Shown here one piece after another: positions 21,488-32,683 of a stretch of 64,000 nt of DNA. How positions within the stretch are numbered: the first letter of the stretch is position 1; the number at the start of each line of letters is the position of its first letter. The notes under the pieces are model-generated. The model made no database searches and was not told where the DNA came from. It worked only from the letters and a program-made list of their open reading frames with translations. The position numbers and the translations under genes were made by a program. This stretch comes from Hygrocybe punicea (lineage: Eukaryota; Basidiomycota; Agaricomycetes; Agaricales; Hygrophoraceae): NCBI GenBank assembly GCA_963556145.1, contig OY744470.1:3782001-3846000 (forward strand), given 5' to 3'.

Positions 21488-22544
21488 CTTTAGTATATCC
21501 ACTGTACTGTGGGACTCACTGCTCTAATTCTACAGCAACCATGCCCACTCCCTAGTGATATAGCCATTGACACTGAACACCTCGCGAATGCCGTGCGCGT
21601 TGTTTTGCGTGGGAAGTGTTTGAACAAATCCACACCAAGGGTTTCCGGAGTGCGTCGTTGATCGGGAAATTACCTTGTTGTCCGTTAGGAACAAGGATTT
21701 AGCTCTTGAATAACTCTGGGGTATTCCTGTTGGGTGGTTGGGTTGTGGTGTGAATCCTATCGAAGGTTAGCTTTGAGGGATACAACAAATACTTGACAAT
21801 AATATAAGTCAGATGTATGACTTATAGAGGATGAGTGAACAATGAGGTCTTCCCTACTGAAGGTAAAGACTTTGAGTGACAAGAGGTATGCAAGAGTATA
21901 AGCGGATAATAACTCAAGCAAGTATGAACAGTGTAAGATGAACGAGTGTACAACAGTCAAGTATACAAGTAGCAAGTATACGATGAGCAGAGGTACAACA
22001 GAGATGAGCAATAGATGATGGACGATGGGCGATAGACGATGGGCGATGGGCGAGTGTAACAGTAGATGTCAAACAAAAGGGAGGTGTGACAAAATACTAT
22101 GTACAGAATGAATGAACTGAACAATAGGCAAGTAGGATTGATGATCAAGATATTGGACTTTATTCCGAAGCTTCAAACGCACATTGGCTACTAGTGCAGA
22201 ATAAAGTACTAGGATATCTTTGGTGATGATCAATAGAACTTGAAAGAAGACGAATGTGACTGTACTACGTGACAGAACACAAAGAATATATATCAAACAA
22301 GTAATAAGGGAGTATCAATAAATCTGAGATTGATATCCTTAAACAAATGAATGATGACTTGAACTGCAATTAGTATTTGGGTACTAGCTACTACCAAAGT
22401 AGGTAATACAAACAAATACAGATGGGGTGAATCAGAATCTGGGAGAGGGACTGTCCTGTGACTGGGCCTGTCAGATTAGGTGACTGAGCCATCTCCAGCA
22501 GAAACTGGGCTCTATATATACCTATTCTACAGCAGGAGTCATAC

Positions 22545-22880
22545 TGAGTCATAGAATGGTATATCAAATGGAGAGCATAGGATATGACTCATAGGGAGTC
22601 ATATAGAGGAGAGGCATAGGTTTATGACTCATAAGGAGTCATAATGATGAAAGGCATGGGGGGTTATGACTCATAAGGAGTCATAAGAAAGGAAGGCATG
22701 GGTTTGTGACTCATACAGAGTCAATTAATGAGTCACATAGGTATTATAATCAAAGGAGGGGGCATAATGAGTCAGAAATAGTCAAAATTAGTCATAGGTT
22801 GTCATAATGAGTCATGGGAGGTCATGAATATGTCATAAGGGTCATAATTTGTCATGGATAGACCAATGAGTCACATTTGA
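22545..22880 (-). promoter_or_regulatory. Dense GAGTCAT/TGACTC array in LTR B'
   Basis: More than ten GAGTCAT or TGACTCAT words occur in about 330 bp, several paired as ATGACTCATAAGGAGTCAT. TGACTC is the half or full core of Gcn4/AP-1-type bZIP sites. The array stands just upstream of the minus-strand TATA-like word, so a U3 enhancer is plausible. The binding factor is inferred. Confidence 0.55.
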
Positions 22881-23009
22881 TGGGAGTGAGTCATGCCACT
22901 GGTCTAATCTTGGGTGTGTGAATCAGAGGCAAGGGCTGTGCCAGGCTATGCTTCTAGAATCATCTTCCTGAGGCTGTGCTTCTTGATCAATTGATGCCAT
23001 GCCATGTGT

Positions 23010-23400
23010 GTATCCTTATCAGTTAAGAAAAAGATAAGATCAGGGCTGGGCTGTATTTGATCAATTGATGTGAAATATGATGTGCTTCTTGATCAGGGGA
23101 TGATGAGTGGCATGTGTTATCTCTATGATTGGAGATAAGGATGTGGCTGTGCTTCTTGTGCTTCTTTGGCCTCTGATAAGATGTTTTGGGGGCCTTATCA
23201 GTTAAGATAAGGGTATTCCTTCATTTCCTCTGCATAGATAAGGGTTTTCTTGTATGTCCCTTCTGTAGATAAGGATTTCCTTGCATGTCCCTTGTATAGA
23301 TAAGGGTTTCATGTGTGTCCTATGTGCAGATAAGGATTTCCTGTGTGTCCTATATGCAGATAAGGGTATTCCTTTCTACTCCATATGCAGATGGGGACAT
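23010..23400 (-). promoter_or_regulatory. Tandem AGATAAGG (GATA-site) array in LTR B'
   Basis: From 23200 a unit of about 30-38 bp repeats, each with AGATAAGG followed by TTTCCT and TGTGTCC-like sequence, at least six times; looser copies begin near 23020. AGATAAG is the classic GATA-factor site of fungi. The array is adjacent to the GAGTCAT array. Confidence 0.6.
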
Positions 23401-23539
23401 TCCAGTATGAATGGTCCTTGTAATGTGAGGTGTGCTGTAGGGATGGTGACTAGTGACAGCATATTACTATGTTTTGATCCAAATCCTGTTTGGATCATGA
23501 CAGCATGTCAATTGACACGGCCGTACCCATTCGCGAGGT

Positions 23540-24330
23540 GGAGTTGGCTTGGGGAGCAGGGAGACATACATGCGGGTCTTCTATCTGGTGGGTATTTATT
23601 ACAAGAGGTGCATTAAGCGCGTTCAATGCCTATGTTGCAAGAACCAGAGAACAAAGTCAAATTCACCATGAGGGTGGGGACTTGTCCTCGTCCCCCTCCC
23701 TTTTGCCCTTGCCTTGTCCATCCTCGTCTTTGTCCACGTCATGGCCCACTGCTGTTGCTTGCATCTGCATCGCGTTGTTGTCATCGCACCCTCTCATCAT
23801 CATTGTTAACGTTGTTGTAGTTGTGCTGTAGTTGTTGTAGCGTGGCTGAAGACAGTGGTGGGTTAATAGAAGTCAAAAAATGACGGTTCTGGGAACGTAC
23901 CTGGGACGGTATGTGAGTGCACCACATTGCTGTCATTGCTGTGTGAACAGGGGGTGCGTGCGTTGGTTTGTGAGAGGTTCCTGGGGTGAAGTACACTTCC
24001 ATAATGTGATTGGATGATTCGAATAGCTGGTACTTGTGGTAGCGGTTGGATGTCAGTTTGGAATTGCAATGGCGAAGGCCTTGTATGCACTCACCAACTC
24101 TCCCTGCAATCACGATCGCAATGTGCTCCCCTTCCCTTTCAATCAGTAGGTTCACCACTCATTAATTTGCAGACCAAGGAGCGTCAGATCAAGATAGCAG
24201 TTTCAAAAAGATCCGTGCGTGAGTGAGCACACACATGAGGTTCGTTGATTGCGTTATCCCACAATACGTTCATGCTATCGTTCATCCTAACAGTCAGTCT
24301 CATTTGCTATTCAAAATTTTGACTTCGTGT
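23540..24330. other. No gene recognised (MULE interior)
   Basis: GT/GTC-rich triplets typical of the hAT-type composite (23700-23840) follow the half palindrome at 23503-23539. No coding signal is convincing. Confidence 0.4.
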
Positions 24331-24339
24331 TCATGCGGC

Positions 24340-26370
24340 ATGTTTGATGCTTCACCCAAGATCAGAATCCATCTCACTTGAGATTGAACCGTTTGGCTGC
24401 CAGCAATTTTGGTGCAGCGCTTTTGCTGTTACCATCAATGTTGACTTTAGGTCTGTTCCATTTTTTTTGGTTTTTATCTCACTGTTGCAATAAACGGGGA
24501 CCTTCAACCCAATAGGAACGCTGTAGTAGTGGATCACGTGACAGAGGCTCCCATGGTTGGTTTCCTTAGATAGCAGTTCCTGTGGTAGCACTCCTCAGCT
24601 CGATACATCCATGTTCCGTTGACCTGAGCTTCTCCCGAGTCCCTTGAGTCCCTCCCCCGAGTCCGTCCCGCCTCTACACCTGGTGATGAGAGTGTTTTTC
24701 GTCCCACGTCTTGACGCCTGAGAGTCCCTGGCATCTCCTTCATTTTCAATCAGTACCCTTTTCTTTCTGATTCAGAGCACAGAGAGCACCCTTGAGAGCA
24801 CCCCGCAGACCTACAATTTCCCAGAGACCGCCCCGATTCACAGTCCACAGCGTTTCGCGTTTCCACTCACCCACACCATCGATCCGCGCACCCACCTTCC
24901 AAAAACACGCCCCAGTAGTGCTGACCGCACCCTCGGTTATTTCTTTGCTTCCTACTGCCCACTCGGCTCAATTCAAGCCCTTCGCACCTCACATTTCCTG
25001 CATAGAGTGCCGTTCCCGCGCTTTCGAGGCCGCCACGTCATCACCACGTTGAACGTCGACCCCCATTTTTTTCGCACTCGCCAGCCTTACACGCGTCTAT
25101 GGCACCCCCGCACTCACGCTCGATGGCCCAAACCCCCATGTCCACTCGCATTAGCGCCCAACGGCCCATTGCAAGCCGATTGGACCTGCCACGTCACCGT
25201 ATCGTGACCCCCCGCATTCCTCGATTCCAGCCCCATACAGCCTCGCCGGACTCCCAACAGCCACGCTCCGCTCACCAGAGCCCTCTGCTTTCCTTTGGCA
25301 CCCCGGACAAGCCCTCGCCATCCTTTTTGAGCGCCCCAGCTATATGCCGCGCCATCACCACGCGCCCTCGCCTTCCAGCACAAACAGCCTTGCTTCCCAG
25401 CGTAAACGGCCGCATGCCTACCCGCATAGCTCGCAGCGCCCGCCCCTGACAGCAGAGAGCACCCCGCTCACCCACTCCACCGCTTTTTGGGCCCTCCACA
25501 TCCTACCGCGTCGTTGGACGGCGGCCCCTGCATTTCGCCTTGCAGCTTCGCGAGGCCCCCCACAGCTTTGTCCGCGACTGTTTTCCAGAGCCTATGCGAA
25601 GAGATCCCTCGACGCTGGCGCCCGCTCTAGCGCCAAGTACATATTCCTCTCTCAGTCTCTTTTCCTCTTGTCCCGATTTCACTAGTGTTCCCTTGTTTTG
25701 ACCCCTGCCTTTGCCTTCTTCACATGGTTCATTGTTTCCACCCTTTTTCCAGCTTTTCACAGCGACGAGGGCGTCGCTACAGGAGGGGGGGCACTTGTAG
25801 TAGTGGATCACGTGACAGAGGCTCCCACGGTTGGTTTCCTTAGATAGCAGTTCCTGTGGTAGCACTCCTCAGCTCGATACATCCATGTTCCATTGACCTG
25901 AGCCTCTCCCGAGTCCCTTGAGTCCCTCCCCCGAGTCTGTCCCGCCTCTACAACGCGAAGTGCAAAGAAGGCTGATTGTTTTTCGTGCTAGCCTCGTGTT
26001 TCGTTCACCAAGTTGTTGCAATGCATGTGATGTCCTGCCAGCCGCCTTCAAGCATCAATCTTGATTTTAGATCCATTCCATCTTGCACATCACTGCCGCA
26101 ATTAATGGGGACCTCCAACCCAATAGGAACGCAAAGTGTGAAGAAGGCCAACAATTTTCTTTCGCGCTAGCCTCGTTCTTCGTTCACCAAGTTGTTGCAG
26201 TACATGTGATGTCCCGCCAGCCACCTTCAAACATCAATCTTGATTTTAGGTCCGTTCCATTTTGCATATCACTGCCGCAATTAACGGGGACCTTCAACCC
26301 AATAGGAACGTGAAGTGCAAAAAATGCTGACAATCGTTTCTTGTGCCAGCCTCATTCTTCGTTCACCAAG
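24340..26370 (+). repeat. Tandem repeat of about 178 bp, split by element F
   Basis: Units end with AACCCAATAGGAACG. Unit boundaries are near 24521, 25957, 26133 and 26312, giving steps of 176 and 179 bp, with a partial fourth unit. Element F lies exactly at one boundary. Shared words include TTCGTTCACCAAG and ATCAATCTTGATTTTAG. Confidence 0.8.
24522..25951 (+). mobile_element. Miniature LTR retroelement F (1430 bp)
   Basis: Two 156-bp direct LTRs (24522-24677 and 25796-25951) start TGTAGTAGTGG and end CCTCTAC. The flanks are an exact 5-bp duplication AACGC (24517-24521 and 25952-25956). After the left LTR comes TGGTGATGAGAG, like the TGGTGGTGAGAG of element E (likely primer site). Before the right LTR is a purine tract (AGGAGGGGGGG). 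The 1.1-kb interior has proline/arginine-rich frames but no retroviral domain, so it is a TRIM-like, non-autonomous element. Confidence 0.88.
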
Positions 26371-26441
26371 TCACAGTGTCCCCACTCAGGCTGTGTGAGC
26401 CACCTTCCTGCTTCCATTCTCTTCAAGATCGCTCCCTGAGA

Positions 26442-28494
26442 TGGCGAAACAACAAGCTGGTGTGTACCTGTGGTGAAATTGCCTGCTATAACATCTGACC
26501 ATTTCGTTGTCATAGTTTTGTTTGGTATAAATTCAGCAACTTTTTTACCATGTCCCCACTAATTGCATAGCAGATTTCTATGCCTTGGTCATATTGTGTG
26601 CTATCCATGGAATCAGATAATTGCCTCTGTGCGCTCCATTTCGATTATGGCCTCTCGTGTACATTCCTCGAGTTTTATTTTGATTTCAGATTACTAAAGT
26701 TCATTTTGCAGTATCGGAAAGTTCATCTTGTGTTCCTGATGCTACTTCTCCTGCCGAGTCAGGTAATGGTCTCATAGGTATGTTTTCATCGCTCTGCTCT
26801 CACATTCGGCCTTGCTAAGTGATCCCGCAGTACCTGAAAGTGTTTCTGCCGTTCCATCTTCTATGGACTTAGAGACGAGTCTATCTGGTATGTTCTTGCC
26901 ACTCATCTTTATTTTGACATATGCTAATTTTAATCTTGCAGTACCTGAAAGCATTGCTTGTGAACTTGGTGCAGCCTCTTCATTACTGTCTGATAATATC
27001 CTTTGTGGGTTTACTTTGCATAGGTTTGATTTTAGACCCCTGATATTTGTGAATGATATTAGCTGCTCGCGCTGCTTCTGAGTCTCCTCCGCCTAGTGTT
27101 TTTTATGTGCCTGGTTCAGGATATAGTGACTATGAGTCGTCGCCCCCTTCTACAATGTTTTCGAATGGTTTCATACCTAGGCTCACCATTGTGCAATGCC
27201 TCAACATCACCCTTCCAACCGTCCTCCCGAATTCTTCTGTTCAATTGGTTGGTTGGTCTAGGACCGTTCCTGAGACACACTTATCACTGCGGTCGAACTC
27301 CTCGATTCCTTCTATCAAGGACCTCCGCCAGTTTCTTGGAGACCAACCAGCCAAGTTCAAAGAGGGGTTTCATAGTGTTGTTCTCGAGTGTGAAGGTACG
27401 TTGTGTCAGCCGTTAGTCACAACATAACACAGAGTACTTATCTGCTTCAAGGCGATGTTCATACAGTCCATTTTCGTGACACCCGATTGTGGTCTAATGC
27501 GACCTTACTACTAGACACAGTACCCAAAATATGTGCTGTTCTTGATTCAGTTGCTCAGCATGGTCTCCTTGACCCCGCCGACTTCGAGTTACTTCTGCAA
27601 ACTCTAGCTAAAGCGACATTGGGTGGTTTTCCGAGAGACCTTGCCATTCCAGGTACAGCTACGTTGGCTGAACTCTTGGATGAGAATTGGATAGGTGAAC
27701 GCATTCTTGATGCCCATGCATATTCGATCATGGAGCTCGTCAACTCTCACAACCCACACACACTCCTCATTCTTCCTGCCATATTCCACGCCCAACTCAC
27801 GAATGCTTACAAGGCCAGGAAGCTTTCTTGGGGACTTAAGGAGTTACGCGACTCATTGTTGAATGAGCTACTGTTCTTCCTTGTGTTCATGTTCAACAAA
27901 CTCTGTTGTCACTGGGCACCATGCATTGTGTTGATGCGATCCAATGTCATCCTTCAAGGTGACCCTTTGGGCTGGGAACCAGATGATGAAATGCTCAACA
28001 AGCTCCAGTGGTTCCTTGGCGATGTGACTGAGGTCCAAGGAAAGTGGACCAAGGCCCCGCTTGATGTACCATTGCAAGGTTCTGCAATTGGCTCATGTGC
28101 CATCGTTTCTCTCACCACAGTACACTCGTACTGCTTGGACCAAGCGCCATCGTGGACCCCAGACAAATCCTTGGATTTTCACATGGAATGGCTCGGCGAT
28201 ATTTTGCATAGGCATGTTATGGCAAAGCATTTACAACTTGTAAGTTGAACTGCTCAACTTTCTAATTTCAGTTTTCTTATCCTAACATCTCAGGCATCGC
28301 ATGAGCTCTCTTCTAGTCCTCCTCAATCTGGATCAGAGAAAGTCATCATTGTCGGGGCAACCACCAAGCGCTCCAACCCCATCATAATTCCGAACCCTGT
28401 TGTGGCCCTTCCCGCCACAATCGATGACCCAGCTGGCGATGACGCTAGCAGTGATTCAGATGGATCTACCAATGGAGATGACAATCAGGCATGA
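26442..28494 (+). CDS. Ulp1-like (C48) cysteine protease of the MULE
   Basis: The start is uncertain; 26442 is the first plausible ATG. Upstream are two or three short phase-1 exons that each begin VSES/VPES (26720-27015). From 27060 the reading is continuous across GT-AG introns (about 27396-27452 and 28241-28292) to a stop at 28494. The protease pattern is visible: NWIGERILDAHAYSIMELV (like the Ulp1 substrate-binding start), the catalytic His in KLCCHWAP, the Asp in GDPLGWEPDDE and the Cys in GSAIGSCAIVSLTTVHSY, then WLGDILHRHV. The C-terminus is acidic (SDSDGSTNGDDN). Ulp1-type proteases are known passengers of Mutator-like elements in plants, and I recall the pairing in fungi. The role is unknown; deSUMOylation of host factors is one idea. 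No stop or frameshift is seen. Confidence 0.68.
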
Positions 28495-28579
28495 AAGTTT
28501 GAGCCCACTGTCCCCAGATCCCAAAGTGGCTTGCCAACAATCTACAGCTCCATTAGATCCTCAGCGGCCATGACCCGGA

Positions 28580-31361
28580 ATGTGGTTCGCAACGCTGGAG
28601 GAGGCCGTGCATTTTGGGTATGAATATGAGTGACGTCGTGGCTATGAGTGGAAAAAGAGTGAGAGTGAACGGAATGTGCATGGTTAGTGATTTTTTCTTT
28701 GCAGTGGGACACTTTTTATTTGCTATGATAGGGAAAATCAAACGCCTCCGCCTCCGATGTTCCCGCTGGAGTGGGTCCGAGGGTGCTCACGGAATCAGAC
28801 AAGGAATCAGTCAGAATGGGATGGGATAGGATCTGTCTACTACAGGCAACTGCTAGATAAGGGACCCAACCGTGGGACTGAGGTCACGTGATAGGACAGG
28901 CACCACTACTACACCGCTCAGGGATGCGGAAGCCTCGCCATAAGAAAGATATTGACCCTACCGATCATCGCCGAGGAAAGACAAAACGTTCTCAATGTCT
29001 AGCTCACATCAACATCCGAATCTCACCAACAGGATATCAATTTGCTTCCCTCAATCTTACACATAATCACCCAGCTACACATGATGATCATCTCCCTAGA
29101 TATGCCCCACCTTCTACCAAGCAAATGGAGATGGTTCAGGAGTTGGCGAGTGTTAAGTCCCTAACACGTGGTGATATCCATACACTCCTTGCTGCTCGTT
29201 TCCCTGACCATCCTCTCACTCTCCGCCAAGTTTCAAACCTTCTCAATAACGCCAAGCGTCTGGCTCGAAATTATGTTGAGAACCTTGGTGATATTACTGC
29301 CCTTGTTCAACAACTTTTTCAGCAGAAGGAGGCCAATGACCGATGGATCGTTCATGTCCGGATTCATGATAAAACACGCCAACTCCGAGGTATCTTTTGG
29401 ATGTCTCCGGCACAAGTCAAGATCGCGCAGCGCTTCGGTGATGTGGTAATAAACGATGTCGCTATGCTTCAAAACAAATACAGCCTTCCCCTGAACCTCT
29501 GGGTTGTCATTGATCAATTCTTCACCACAAGCAACATCGCCTATGCATTTCATGATGGTGAAACGGCAGATGATCACTCTTGGGCATTGGACTGTTTGCT
29601 CAGTGTTCTTCCTTCCATTCCAGAGCACATTTTATTTTCAGACTACGACACTGGCCTTGAGGCAGCTGTTTCCAAGCACTCTGGCATATGGCATGGCCGA
29701 TGCCTCCATTATCTTGATGGTAATGTCACCAAGAATCTTGCTCCTGTTCTGGGACCTTTGTTCCTTACTTTTCAGGAAGCCTTTTGGGCCATTTACTACT
29801 CGCCCTCTCCTCTCGCATTTGAATGGGCGTGGACCCAACTCCTCAATAACTATCCGGTGGCATGTCCATATCTAGAAGGAGAACTTTGGCCTACTCGTCA
29901 ACAATGGGCTTGGGCATTTGTTGCCACACGTTTTACCTGTGGAGTACGAACATCTGGCCGTGTTGAAGGGGAAAATGCTGTCAATAAACTTCTTGGTGAT
30001 TTCAAGACAACCCTTTATGATGTTTCAATGAAACTCATTGAGTGTGCCGAGCTTCAGAATGATACAGAGGCCTTACATCTTCGTCAGGTGAGTCCACCGT
30101 TTTTAGACATCATTCATTAAGTTCATATCTGTATAGGCTTCACGCTTGCGTCATCAAGGCCAAACCGATCTTCTCTTCGCACAACCGCTTGCATTGTTGC
30201 ATCAACATTGTATTCCATATGCTATTCAGAAATCATACCAGGAGATGGAATCTTCAGTCTTTTACATTGCTCAATCCATCTATTTACCGGAAGGTGTTGT
30301 CGCTTGGGTATGTATCTGTCATGTACCTCCAATTTAGCAACTGACCTGCTTCAACAAGGCAAACAGTCTGGCAGACCCACTACCAATCAATATACCTGCA
30401 GATGAAGCTGAGCAAGTGCTGGTAGCCTCAGAGGTATGCCCATGTGTCTAATCGTTTATCTCTTCTGCTCAATGTCTTCCTAGAGCATGCTCAATGACTT
30501 TTCTGCGGACAATGTCCACATCTCAGCGAGATACCTGGTCAAATTGATCACAGATCGTGGATGGACATGTGCGGCGCTTTTCAATGTGACACATTATGCA
30601 ACACAGGCCATTCATTATGTCACTATCCTGGACACTGGTCACCCGATCTGTGATTGCATGATGGGGACAAGTCTAGGTATCCCCTGCCGGCACTTCTATT
30701 CAGTTCTTCGATCCAGCAAGTCTCTGATCGCTCAGTTCCACCTTGGTCTCTTGAACAAAAGGTGACTTTGGCACCCTATCACACCGTGCTGCTCAATCAA
30801 GTCATTTTCAGATGGCTGCAAGTTCCCACACTCGACATCGCAACTCTTCCACCGGTTACTATTGGGTGTCAGGAAGTGGATGTAACACTTGCCTTTGCCC
30901 CAACACAACCTCCTTCCTTTCACCCTCGTTCCTCACCACCTCCAGTCACTCAAACTTTGCACCCTAAAGTTGTGCATCACCAAGCTAGGACGAAATTCAA
31001 GGAGGTTCTTCGCCATGTTCATACTGAGGAAGATTTACAAAACCTATCGGCTGACATGGACAGTATTATGTAATGCTCATTCACTTGGCCACAGGCCACA
31101 ATTGGTATGCTAATCAGTCCCATTACTAGGGCTCGATGTGCTGAAGACACTGAACCGAATATCCTACCACCCCATGAGATTCGGACCAAAGGGTGTCCTC
31201 GCAAAAAGCGTCTTACCTCTGCAATTGAAGAACATCCTAGAAAGAGGATGAAGATGTCTGGCAACAAACGCCAGCAAAGTCCTACAGATGGGCCAGGACG
31301 CAGAAAGTGCGGCAAATGCGGCACTCGTGGCCATTATGCCACAACCTGTAAGAATGTGTAA
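28580..31361 (+). pseudogene. MULE transposase with SWIM and zinc knuckle, disrupted
   Basis: The frame starts MWFATLEEAVHFGYEYE (28580), meets one TGA (about 28631), crosses an intron, and is then split by solo LTR G2 (28768-28913). Read without G2 and one copy of its duplication, the frame passes from a basic KRLRLRC segment into DIDPTDHRRGK, the N-terminal zinc region. The main exon (to 30087) holds the MULE core: VVINDVAMLQNKY, LFSDYDTGLEAA, and SGRVEGENAVNKLLG. Further exons encode a SWIM finger (ICDCMMGTSLGIPCRH, about 30650) and a CCHC knuckle (CGKCGTRGHYATTC, 31310-31350). Introns near 30088-30136, 30307-30359, 30433-30483 and 30763-30811 keep frame. A product could only start after G2, lacking the N-terminal finger, so this copy is probably inactive. 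Confidence 0.82.
28768..28913 (-). repeat. Solo LTR G (copy G2, 146 bp) inside the MULE transposase
   Basis: The ends are TGTAGTAGTGG and CCCACTCC on the minus strand. The exact 5-bp duplication CCGCT (28763-28767 and 28914-28918) fixes both ends. It matches G1 at 19062-19207. Confidence 0.87.
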
Positions 31362-32683
31362 TGTTAACCCTTCAAATTTTGTAGCTGGTGTGTATGAAAT
31401 GTACCAGTATATCCCCCTAGGGCCCCTTCGGAACCCAACTGTGTTGGTCAATGGTGTTTACCCATTGATGGGAGTACCCAATCCTCAAACCTGAGATGAG
31501 CTCGTACAATTTACAGGTATGATCAGTCAACCCCTTTGGTATCAATATTCTCATACAGATTTCCTCAGTACAAGAGTGCATTTTATCAGCCAATGCACTG
31601 GGTTTACCTCCACTTCCCGCCAATACCACTGTCATGGAAAGAAGGTGCCACATTGCAGTACGAATCGGGGTAGCAATTGAATAGGCTGTGACTGCCCTTT
31701 CTCCAAGCCTTTATGTCGTTAAACACAGGTAGCAAGACTGTATGTACTAGGTTGAATCGTGTTCTTTGTTAGTTGTTCGTCGAACTGCAATGATTGTTCC
31801 TTTTTAGCTATGATCTATGACTTGTGGGTGCAACCAAAACATATCAGAACCGATATTATTTTGTCCATCCCACCTCGCTGCGACCTCACAAACGCAGTGC
31901 ACGCATCAATTGATGCGGCTGTGCGTGTTTGTGAGGTGATTGGAGGATATTGGATTGCCGTTGTCATCATTGACCTTGTGGTTGTCAATGCTGTTGTCCT
32001 TCTTCCTCTAGTGGTCCACCTTTGTCATGCCCACCTTGCCATTGTCACTCTGTCATTGCTGTGAGTCACTTGACAGGTGGTTGGGGTCAGAGGATCACCC
32101 TACATTGTCGCCGTTCACATTGGGCCCTTCCCGTCGTCGCATGTCGTTGTGCTTGGCCAATGGGCCCTTCCCATCATCATGCGTCGTCGTTGTGCTCGGC
32201 TGTGGAGCACTGCCATTGTCCTATGTCGTCGCCCATCGCCGTTGTAGGGGGAGTCCTTCTTTGAGAACAGTTGGCAAAGAAAGCTGGGAATATCGGTCAG
32301 TCTGATCAATAAGCTACGCTCACCCGCGTACACTCAAGGCTGGTTAAGTAAGACGAACGACATACTTTGGCTGATTCTCTACCTTTTCGTTGATCGTGGT
32401 GATTGGCCGAGGGCCCTCCCCATGCCGTCGTGGTTCCCTGTGGGGCACTCCCATCACCCTACATTGTGGCCGTTCGCCATCACTGTATGATTGCGGGTAG
32501 TACCAAGCGTCATGGAGTCAACGTCAGGGGCAGTAGCATGAAGGACTTTAGATCAGTATCGGATGGGGAGCCATGATGTTGATAGCTCCCCCAATCTCAG
32601 TTTGTGCCTTTCTGTGCCTGGCCTGGACTAAACCGGGTGCTGGCTTACACGATAGCTCCTGGGGGTGCCGAATAGAATTCGCC
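31362..32683. other. MULE right arm, non-coding
   Basis: No gene is supported. It contains a member of the dispersed palindrome family at 31883-31937 (ACCTCACAAAC ... GTTTGTGAGGT, centre CATCAATTGATG), GTTGTC-type triplets (31960-32240) and the right TIR (about 32654-32683). Confidence 0.6.

Larger units (their letters stand above)
21601..23502 (-). repeat. LTR B' (diverged B-type solo LTR, 1.9 kb)
   Basis: It reads on the minus strand from TGTCATGATCC (compare TGTCATGACCC of LTR B), shares the word CCGAAGCTTCAAACGCACATTG with B2 near 22165, and ends AAACA. It splits a dispersed palindrome: the left half is 21579-21600 and the right half 23503-23539. A TATATATA word (about 22513) lies downstream, in minus orientation, of two motif arrays. 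Flanks are GCGCG and GCATG, alike except for two transitions. Confidence 0.65.
20961..32683 (+). mobile_element. Mutator-like (MULE) transposon, 11.7 kb
   Basis: Terminal inverted repeats: the left begins GGCGAATTCTATTGTCACCC; the right, read inverted, begins GGCGAATTCTATTCGGCACC, and the similarity runs about 30 bp. The flanks are an exact 9-bp duplication ATTTTTATA (20952-20960 and 32684-32692), the size made by MULEs. The target is LTR B1; copy B2 keeps a similar but diverged empty site. It encodes a Ulp1-like protease and a MULE transposase, both plus strand. Nested inside are LTR B' (21601-23502), element F (24522-25951) and solo LTR G2 (28768-28913). Confidence 0.9.

Noticed and set aside
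25007..25685. Pro/Arg/Ser-rich protein gene in element F
   Set aside because: C-rich DNA is open in several frames on both strands, with no domain or splice support; treated as the non-coding interior of a TRIM-like element.
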